From contig QANZ01051343.1 in the NCBI GenBank assembly GCA_003254925.1, forward strand, positions 39,519 to 103,518: a stretch of DNA of 64,000 bases, written 5' to 3'. A program made the position numbers and the translations under genes. The DNA is from Chamaecrista fasciculata (Eukaryota > Streptophyta > Magnoliopsida > Fabales > Fabaceae). Positions 56,932 through 64,000 of the stretch are shown piece after piece; positions within the stretch are counted from its first letter, which is position 1, and every line of letters begins with the position of its first letter. Under the pieces are notes generated by a model that worked only from the letters and a program-made list of their open reading frames with translations, was not told where the DNA came from and ran no database searches.

Positions 56932-57634
56932 AGGCTACAACTTTGTTTTCGTCCCTAGTATTTGTCTATGATTTTATTTTAGTCTTTAAAGTTTTTATTT
57001 TATTTTATTTTGGTCCCCGAAGTTGCTAAAAAATTTCATTGTCAGTCCCTTAGTCATTTTCATCCACTTTCCTCGGTTTAAAAAAAGCAAAGAAAGGAGA
57101 AAATCGCAGAATCACCCCCAACAAAGTGAGTTTCTTTTAAAAATTTTAGTCTAATTCTCTTTTTTTGCACATTCTTTGGGATGTTTTAGAATATTTCAGA
57201 GTAGATTCTTGATCCGGATGAAATAACAATGGAGGAATCCTCTAAAGACGTTCTTATTTGTGTGAAATCATTCTAAACCCAAAGTTCTAGGCTTCTATAG
57301 GGACTAAAGTGTAACTTTTCCCAAAATTTGGACTGGTCTGTAATTCTTGCATTATTTCAACTTTGGATAAAATTACATTTTCCCCCAAATACTTTTACAA
57401 AGCTCATTCAACTCATTGGGAGTTATGGTTTAGGGACCAAGATGCAGAAAATAAGACTATTGCGGCTCATTTTGCAATTTTCTCCTTTTTTGTCGAGGAA
57501 AATGGATGAAAATGACTTAGGGACTAACAGTGAAACTTTTTAACAACTTAAGGGACCAAAACAGAACAAAAAAAAGTTTTAGGACTAAAACAGAATCTTG
57601 GACAAATATTAGGGACCAAAATAAAATTTTGGCT
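56932..57634. mobile_element. Foldback MITE (copy A of the duplication)
   Basis: AGGCTACAACTTTGTTTTCG and AATAAAATTTTGGCT form the ends; AGTTATTTT / AATTATTTT at 56923-56931 and 57635-57643 is a 9-bp duplication with one mismatch. The 71-aa frame within it (57328) is repeat-derived, not a gene. Confidence 0.7.
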
Positions 57635-57746
57635 AATTATTTTATGTTCAATGACCAAAAGTCCTAAAGTGTTTTTTCCAAAAAAAAAAACACGATATTT
57701 TTGTTAAAATTCAGTAAATTTTTTTAATATAATTTATACTATCAAT

Positions 57747-57960
57747 TTTTTTTTTTCAGAAATATAATTCATTCAAAAGTAAGATAAAGTTAAACACAGT
57801 ACAAATGAAAACAAAATAAAATAAGCAACATCTATATCATTAGACAAGATATCATCAACTAACGAAGGTGGGAGAGGTTTCCCCCCATATAAGAGAGTCC
57901 ATTGTGTAAGAAGATGAACTGAGGCTATAGTTACGTATAAAAGGATAGCTCCTCAATCCA
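57747..57960 (-). mobile_element. Possible short LINE 3' end
   Basis: A T-tract followed by AGAAATATAATTCATTCAAAAG resembles the reversed tail of the LINE at 29118 (T-tract, GATAATAGTGAAATTCATTAAAAG). No domain is present; boundaries are uncertain. Confidence 0.4.
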
Positions 57961-58422
57961 TTCAGTTGAAGTTTTATGAAAGGCATCTTCTTCTGCATAT
58001 AGTTTTTTTTTTAATAAATTTATTGATAGAACTCTCCATAAATTTTGCCAACCTCATTTGATAAGAAAATTTTTCATCAAGATGTTTATCTTAAATTTCA
58101 TTCATTGTTCCCTATATCCTTATGTAATCTTTTTCACCTTTAAATGTTGCTAAATGCTAGTAAATGCAAATTTTATGGTTGTATAAAAAAGCAAGGAAAG
58201 TTCTGATACGTTATAGTAATTATTTTTCTGGATTTTTCTGAAAAACAAAAACAGAGAACGTTCATATGGATTTTTCTGGATAAAGAAATTGGGAAAAACT
58301 TAAAAGACACATTTTTAATTTTTCTTGAAAGTGTATAATAATAAAAAAAGATTTATTTCATTTCTTTTCTTCTTAGATAAACGAAAAGTGTGTCATTACC
58401 AATAATGGCATTCATTTTTTTT

Positions 58423-58653
58423 TGTTGCTTTATTGCGGATTAAAGGCATTCAATGAATTTATTGTAGTAAATTCCTTATTCAATGACATCCGATGAGATT
58501 TTTTGTCAAGGTGATTGATTCTACGTAAAGATTAGTATGTCGAGCCCAAGATTTGGTTCCAATAGTTGCAATAACTATAGATCAATGCTATGAGAGTGAA
58601 GAATTCCAACTTACACAATTCATTTAATATATTGTGAGGGGTGTGTGCATTAT
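58423..58653. repeat. Tandem duplication, copy 1
   Basis: About 230 bp repeated at 58695-58928 with some 15-20 differences (shared TGTTGCTTTATTGCGG, GTCGAGCCCAAGATTTGGTT and GTGAGGGGTGTGT). It lies upstream of the small gene at 59159. Confidence 0.9.
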
Positions 58654-58694
58654 GACAGGTTATATATATATAGTGTAAAGAAGTAGTTTTGTAT

Positions 58695-58928
58695 TTGTTG
58701 CTTTATTGCGGTTTAAAGGCATTCGATGAATTTATTGTAGTAAATTCCTTATTCAATGACATCCGGTAAGATTTAATTTTGTTAAGGTTGTTGATTCTAA
58801 AGATTATTAGTATGTCGAGCCCAAGATTTGGTTCCAATAGTTGCAATAATTATAGATCAATGCTATGAGAGTCAAGAATTCCAATTTACACAATTCATTT
58901 AATATATTGTGAGGGGTGTGTACATTAT
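58695..58928. repeat. Tandem duplication, copy 2
   Basis: Second copy of 58423-58653. A third partial echo (ACTTACACAATTCA) follows at 58930. Confidence 0.9.
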
Positions 58929-59064
58929 AACTTACACAATTCACTACTTCTCTCTATTTAAATGGAATCCAAAGGCGGAATACATAAGTATGGTGCATTA
59001 CGAAGCCTTCATGAATAAGGTATGTAATGAAGTAATTAAAGTGGGGAATTGAAGAAGCAATTAT

Positions 59065-59075
59065 TATAAATAGCG
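59065..59075 (+). promoter_or_regulatory. TATA box of the small gene at 59159
   Basis: ATTATAAATAG lies about 90 bp before the ATG, which predicts a leader of about 60 bases rich in CACTCACTC, typical of plant leaders. Confidence 0.55.
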
Positions 59076-59158
59076 AGGGATGCAGTAAACTCTTTAATCA
59101 ATATTCAATCTCAAGTCGCACTAATAATCTAAGCACTCACTCGATCACTCACTCAGCA

Positions 59159-59341
59159 ATGGCAGAAAACGTTTCAGTAAAGGAGCAATTGGCGGCCGCA
59201 ATAATGGCCAAGTTTGGAGGTTGGAGTCGCCGGAAGGCCAGAGCCACGGCGGCGGCGGCGGCCAAGCTTCAGAGCAAAGTGAAGTCTTGGTGGCCGAGCT
59301 GGAGTAAAAAAAACATTAACGACCTTGGATTAATCATTTGA
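59159..59341 (+). CDS. Possible basic, Trp-rich microprotein (60 aa)
   Basis: A short frame with gene-like context: TATA box at spacing, AC-rich leader and GCAATGGCA around the ATG (good plant context). The protein is MAENVSVKEQ.. with a predicted amphipathic, alanine-rich helix (ARATAAAAAKLQSKVKSW), many K/R, and a W-rich end (SWWPSW). No signal peptide or membrane helix. Codons are GC-richer than the flanks, supporting coding use. I recognise no family. Its stop lies 28 bp before a MITE, so the C-terminus could have been altered by nearby insertion. It could be a real microprotein, an orphan gene or a truncated relic. Confidence 0.45.
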   Translation: MAENVSVKEQLAAAIMAKFGGWSRRKARATAAAAAKLQSKVKSWWPSWSKKNINDLGLII

Positions 59342-59368
59342 TATTATTAGTTTGTTCACACATTTTTA

Positions 59369-59617
59369 GGCTTAAGTGCATTTTTGGTCTCTTAACTTTG
59401 TCCCCTAACTTTCGCAAAAGTCTCAATTTTGGTCCCTTAACTTGGAACCAATGGTGAAACGTTTTCAAAAGTTAGGGAACCAAAATTGCAACAAAAAATT
59501 TAGGGAACCAAATTGAGACATTTTCAAAAATTAGAAGACCAAAATTGCAACAAAAAAAGTTAGGGGACCAAATTGAGACCTTTACAAAAGTTAGGGGACC
59601 AAAAGTGCACTTAAGCC
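59369..59617. mobile_element. Foldback MITE after the microprotein gene
   Basis: GGCTTAAGTGCATTTTTGGT and ACCAAAAGTGCACTTAAGCC are inverted ends of a 249-bp element filled with GGGACCAAAATTG-type repeats. No certain target duplication. Confidence 0.75.
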
Positions 59618-59784
59618 TTTAAAATATCATAAATTGGGATGGTTTAAAAGAAGTGTCAAGTTCAAATAAAGAAGAAAAAGAAATGAATAAGAGTACGTCA
59701 ATCTTGCTTTATCTCTTCTCCATCAATTTTTTCCTTAATTGGCTTCTTTAATTTCTCTTAACTCTCAGACATAAACGCACTGAG

Positions 59785-60042
59785 ATGAGTTTCTTTGAAA
59801 GACATGGACGAGAAACAGAATTACCAGCAAGAGATAAAGGAGAACAAATTAAAGAACTAATCGATGATGAATTGAAAATGGTGAAGGAGCTGGCTAGGCC
59901 AACAAGACTACTAGAGCATATATATATATTAGAGAGAGAATGCATGAAATTCGTTTGTGGAAATGTTGTGAATGGCATAAACATTCAGATATGTACTTAC
60001 CAACAATGGATATATAAAGCAATACATATAGAGTTACGTTAA
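59785..60042 (+). CDS. Hypothetical frame (85 aa), weak
   Basis: Reads MSFFERHGRETELPARDKGE, then an acidic helix-like stretch (IKELIDDELKMVKELARPTR) and ECMKFVCGNVV. An acceptor-like CTTAACTCTCAG lies 20 bp upstream. The first two thirds look coding-like in composition, but no family is recognised and the end runs into AT-rich DNA. It lies next to, and opposite, the FBD-like relic, so it may also be chance. Confidence 0.22.
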   Translation: MSFFERHGRETELPARDKGEQIKELIDDELKMVKELARPTRLLEHIYILERECMKFVCGNVVNGINIQICTYQQWIYKAIHIELR

Positions 60043-60086
60043 CTGAAACACATGAAGAAAAAACTATGTATGTATATGATATAAAC

Positions 60087-62549
60087 CTGATTATGGATTT
60101 CAAGTGTATAGAGGGAAGGCCATGATTTAAGGATGAAAGGAAGAGAAGTGAGCTCCTTGACGTTGTTTAAATCCATCCCAAAGCTCAAACTTACTAAACT
60201 CTCAAACACGTTCCTCGCTTCGCCAATATTCTGTCAACACATGCAAGCTGTAACATCCTTATTAAATTCAGGATAATTTTTATATCAAATAAGAAAATAG
60301 TGATACATGGCCCAAATTAAAACTAAAATACAAGAGGCTCAGCCTCTACAAAGCCATGCAGGGCCCAACTCAGAACACTAATAAATTAAAATCTATCTAA
60401 CTGCACTTCTACACCTGATTCCCAGCACGACCTCAACGATCCTGAACCTGCACTAACACAACTGAAATATTGTAGGGTGAGAATCTGGGGAGATTCTCAG
60501 TAGGGTTGTAGTCTCTCTACTTGAACCACAGTCCCCCACTCAATAACAAACTTCAAACACAAGTTCACAGCATGCATTTCTAGCATACGAGCACAGCTTA
60601 AAAACATACAAGCACAGTCTTGAACATACATGTTCAATAACAAGCTAGTCACTTAATTAATCTTCATAATATTACATGTTCATTGATTAATAACCAAACA
60701 ACCAAATCTACTAATAACACAATACCTGTATTAACAAAGAAGCTGGCGGTGACAGTCTAGTCAACCGATACCTCAGAGTAGGTAATCCAGCACAAGTGAT
60801 ATCTCAACAGTATAATAACCATTCATCATTTATATTCCATTCATTCAAATACACATTATCCATAAAGCATTCACACCACAACGCTGGCAGGGACAATGCG
60901 TCAACCCTTACATCCATATAGGGCTTCATACCACTATACAAGAATACCAGCACAACAATATCATAACATAATAATCCATAATATCATAACGCTGGTGGTG
61001 ACAAATCGTGTCAACCAAATACCCCACAATAGGTAAGCCAGCACAACGTGTCATGATCAAATAACAGTGGTCATCTCAACCAAGGCTTCTGGAACGTCTC
61101 CCGGTGTGCGCACAATACCAAACAGCCTGTCACCTAAGGAATCCACCTTAGGCCATCCAATGGAATCCACCAAAGGACATTACCCAAATATTCATCACAA
61201 ATAATGGGGAGAAACTCATCACTTCCTCAATAAATCATGACACAATCCAAACATACAATACATCAAATATAGCTCAATAGCTAATCATAACAAATTCACA
61301 TAATCTTCATCCAATCATTAACCATTCTCAAGTCATTCATTTAACAATTCTCTTTTACATTCAATATGTTATTCAACTTAGCATCCAAGTAGTATAATCG
61401 AATACATACTTAGACAACATTATAACTCATACATAAGCATTTTCTTCCATTACAATCTATTCCTCTTTATTTACAAATCCATCCAACTATTATCAACCAT
61501 TACACTTACATATCACAAACTATATTCCATTTACATACCAATTCACTTATCATTCTTTTACTTCAACCATCTTATCTTTCATTCATAATTTCATCTCATA
61601 CACACCAAAACATATATACTTATTCAATTACACAAAACCATTCCATAATTAACATATCTCATTTAGTAAAACATACCCAATCTTTACTCAGGTTTAACAT
61701 CACATTTTCATACATAATTCTTTACATGTAACATTCCAAAACTAGTCCACAATGAACAAACAATAATCAGACACCAAACTGTAAATGACAAAACAAGAAT
61801 AGGGACCAAACTGTAATTTTTACGAAATTGCAAAAACAGGGCAGATAAGCTACGTTTTGGTCCTAAAATTCATCTATATATACAAACTCATCAAATATCA
61901 ATCATCAACATCATTTATTCATCACAACTTCAGAAAACCCTAGGAAAACAAATGAGAGAAATAATGCTTTGAAGTGAGGAGAAAGAGAAGAACCCTACCT
62001 AGGAACAATTTGGTCCCTCAAACTCCAAATTCTGCATATTTTCCAACTCTGACGTCAATTTTCGATCTCGAATTACTCTCCATCCAACCGTTGGAATTGC
62101 AAACTCAAACCAGGGTTAGCTTCGCCTCGTTCTAAGCTGCTCTGTTTCTCATTTCTAAAAAATTTCCTCGCTCGATTCTTCCTTCTTCTCACTCTTATAT
62201 TAGAGTTTCAAAACACATTGGGGAAAACTGCATTTCTTCCCCCCAATCTTTCTATTTATTACATTTAGACTCTTAAACATATAATTTCTTTTCAATTTGA
62301 TCCTTCCAAGTTCTAAATCACTTCTAAGCCTCTTCTCACACACTTATACACTTTCTCAAAATTTTGACAACTTTCTAAATCTTGCGATTTAGTCCCTTTC
62401 TACACACGGGTGTTACACAAGCCACCAAATTAAATTAATTAACTCAAACATAAACAATTAATTAATTAATCACAGTCGATATAATTGAATTGAAATACCT
62501 GAAGATTCGTGAAAATGGTTGCACGGAGAAACAAGAGGGACGACGCCAT
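60087..62549 (-). pseudogene. Truncated FBD/LRR-type F-box gene relic
   Basis: Minus strand, two exons joined in phase 0: 62549-62499 (MASSLLFLRATIFTNLQ) and 60230-60087 (NIGEARNVFESLVSLSFGMD, LNNVKELTSLPFILKSWPSL, YTLEIHNQ). The second resembles the leucine-rich segment before the FBD domain in plant F-box/FBD proteins. Splice signals are good (CTTCAG|GTATTT; TTGACAG|AATATT; AATCAG|GTTTAT). A TATA-like TATATATATA lies about 80 bp before the ATG, and TAA directly precedes the ATG, so the start is real for this locus. The F-box and most repeats are missing and no convincing third exon follows. The intron holds a 2.2-kb solo LTR. Probably a truncated family member. Confidence 0.55.
60249..62417. 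mobile_element. Solo LTR, gypsy-type (2.2 kb) (fossil)
   Basis: A lone long terminal repeat bounded by TGTAACATCC and GGGTGTTACA and flanked by a perfect 5-bp duplication CAAGC (60244-60248 and 62418-62422). Length and ends suit a Ty3/gypsy chromovirus of the Tekay/Del type. No coding region is present, as expected after recombination between two LTRs. Internal diverged repeats of a GCTGG(C/T)(A/G)G(T/G)GACA unit recur at about 60744, 60883 and 60983. It sits within the intron of the FBD-like relic. The perfect duplication suggests a modest age. Confidence 0.85.
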
Positions 62550-62626
62550 TTATTGTTGATAATTCAAGGTTTTTTTTAGTGAGAGAGGGATTGAGAATAA
62601 TGTGAGAGCTATTGTGTGAGTGTCAA

Positions 62627-62637
62627 GTTATATATAT
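62627..62637 (-). promoter_or_regulatory. TATA-like box of the FBD-like relic
   Basis: On the minus strand GTATATATATAACTTGACAC lies about 80 bp before the ATG at 62549. The leader contains CTCACACAATAG and CCCTCTCTCACT. Confidence 0.5.
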
Positions 62638-63025
62638 ACACTCACATATATGTAAGAATAAGTGAATAAGTAAAAGAAAGAAAAGAGAGGGGGTTTTGGT
62701 TTTGGTTGCATCAAAAATGAAATGAAATAAAATCCAATCACACTCTTTATATATACATGTATCAAATAAAGAACGAATCAAAACCAAAAGAAAGAAGAAA
62801 AAAAAAAGAAGCTTGGAAAGCTAGGTAGTGGCTAGAACATGGAATGATTCAATGATTTCACACAAGTAGGTATAAGCTAAGGGGCTCAGTTTAGAATTTC
62901 TGTTTTCGGCTTCACCACTGTAATTGAATTGAGCGCATCTTCTTAATATATACATGTATGAAATGAAGAACGAATGACCCAACTAATCTGAAATGGAGAA
63001 TATGCATGACTCAACTAGTTATTTT

Positions 63026-63714
63026 AGGCTAAAACTTTGTTTTGCTCCTTAATATTTGTCTGTGATTTTATTTTAGTCTTTAAAGTTTTTATTTTATTTT
63101 ATTTTGGTCCCCAAAGTTGCTAAAAAATTTCATTGTTAGTCCCCGAGTCATTTCCATCCACTTTCCTCGGTTAAAAAAAAAACAAAGAAAGGAGAAAATC
63201 GCAAAATGACCCCCAACAAAGTGAGTTTCTTTTAAAATTTTTAGTCTGATTCTCTTTTTTGCACATTCTTTGGGATGGTTTAGAATATTTCAGAGTAGAT
63301 TCTTGATCCGGATGAAATAACAATGGAGGAATTCTTATTTTTGTGAAATCATTAAACCCAAAGTTCTAGGCTTCTATAGGGACTAAAGTGTAATTTTTCC
63401 CAAAATTTGGACTGGTCTGTAATTCTTGCATTATTTCAACTTTGGATAAAATTACATTTTCCCCCAAATACTTTTACAAAGCTCATTCAAGTCTTTGGCA
63501 GTTATGGTTTAGTGACCAAGATGCAGAAAATAAAACTATTGGGGCTCATTTTTCAATTCTATCCTTTTTTGTTGAGGAAAATGGATGAAAATGACTTAGG
63601 GACTAACAATGAAACTTTTTGACAACTTTAGGGACGAAAACAGAACAAAAAATAAGTTTTAGGACTAAAACAGAATCTTAGACAAATATTAGGGACCAAA
63701 ATAAAATTTTGGCT
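63026..63714. mobile_element. Foldback MITE (copy B)
   Basis: Same element as 56932-57634 with identical flanks (AGTTATTTT at 63017-63025, AATTATTTT at 63715-63723). Confidence 0.7.
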
Positions 63715-63877
63715 AATTATTTTATGTTTAATGACCAAAACACAATGTTTTTTCCCAAAAAAAACGATATTTTTGCTGAAATTTAAAGACTGTCATTTTT
63801 TTTTTAAATATAATTTATACTCTCAACTCTTTTTTTGGTCGGAAAGAAGATGAATCGATGCTATAGTTACGCATTTT

Positions 63878-63904
63878 GGCAAAAAAAAAAAAAAAAAAAA
63901 AAAN

Positions 63905-63949
<45 letters not shown>
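63878..63949. repeat. Poly(A) tract with an N, flanked by a direct repeat
   Basis: About 70 A bases interrupted by one N at 63904. CTATAGTTACGCAT occurs on both sides (about 63860-63873 and 63954-63967). Copy A of the duplication has only one such motif here. Confidence 0.7.
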
Positions 63950-63953
<4 letters not shown>

Positions 63954-64000
63954 CTATAGTTACGCATCAAAGGATAGCCCCTCAATCTCTTTCCTACTTA

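Larger units (their letters stand above)
56384..57975. repeat. Segmental duplication, copy A
   Basis: Matches 62783-64000 from AAAGCTAGGTAGT(C/G)GCTAGAACATGG through GCTTCACCACTG, GAGCGCATCTTCTTAATATA and a foldback MITE to GAGGCTATAGTTACG. Copy A has an extra internal repeat around the poly(A)/N at 56594-56640. Confidence 0.88.
62783..64000. repeat. Segmental duplication, copy B (runs off the window)
   Basis: Partner of 56384-57975. It contains the same foldback MITE with the same flanking bases, so the DNA was copied as a block. The copies are about 6.4 kb apart and flank the microprotein and FBD-like loci. Confidence 0.88.

Noticed and set aside
57328-57543. 71-aa frame, repeated at 63407-63622 with similar protein
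   Set aside because: Conservation comes from the duplicated foldback MITE, not from coding constraint; the frame lies within the element arms.
1-64000. tRNA, rRNA or snRNA genes
   Set aside because: None was recognised by eye; the only tRNA-related sequences are the primer-binding sites of the LTR fossils. A covariance-model scan would be decisive.

Overview
The window is nuclear DNA of a flowering plant, almost certainly a eudicot. It is AT-rich, has spliced genes with GT-AG introns, plant-only gene families (PIP-type peptides, a DUF641/GIL1 protein, a CRLK1-like kinase), and many small plant transposons. I cannot name the species. All calls come from reading the sequence; no database was searched.

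Layout. 1-10 kb: three tandem genes for small secreted peptides of the PIP/PIP-like (PAMP-induced peptide) family, with duplicated upstream DNA and three mini-Helitrons between the first two. 10.9-18.7 kb: transposon-dense. hAT elements with 8-bp target duplications lie beside Mutator-like foldback elements with 9-bp duplications, one of which carries a captured membrane-spanning gene fragment. 18.7-21.8 kb: a decayed CRLK1-like receptor kinase pseudogene with an internal exon duplication. 23.6-27.9 kb: an intact GIL1/DUF641 gene on the minus strand, with a leader intron of about 2 kb. 29.1-31.9 kb: a young, 5'-truncated LINE with a 14-bp target duplication. 32.6-45.3 kb: foldback MITEs, a Copia fossil with both LTRs that sits inside an older LTR remnant, and other repeats. 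45.8-50.3 kb: a complete SEC61 alpha gene on the minus strand (six coding exons, 476 aa), whose promoter carries a 10-bp match to the plant ER-stress element. 51-55.6 kb: nested foldback elements. 55.6-64 kb: a dispersed segmental duplication, a possible 60-aa microprotein gene with its own TATA box, and a truncated FBD/LRR-type gene whose intron holds a solo gypsy-type LTR.

The confident functional genes are SEC61 alpha (ER protein translocation), the GIL1-like gene (light/gravity signalling family) and the three peptide genes (probable immune or growth signals). They show no sign of acting as one system; they are separate genes in a repeat-rich stretch. The most notable observations are the diverging peptide cluster, the ER-stress-type site in the SEC61 promoter, the family of 9-bp-duplicating foldback elements with changing cargo, the nested foldbacks at 52.6-54.6 kb, and single Ns that sit between repeated flanks and suggest assembly joins.
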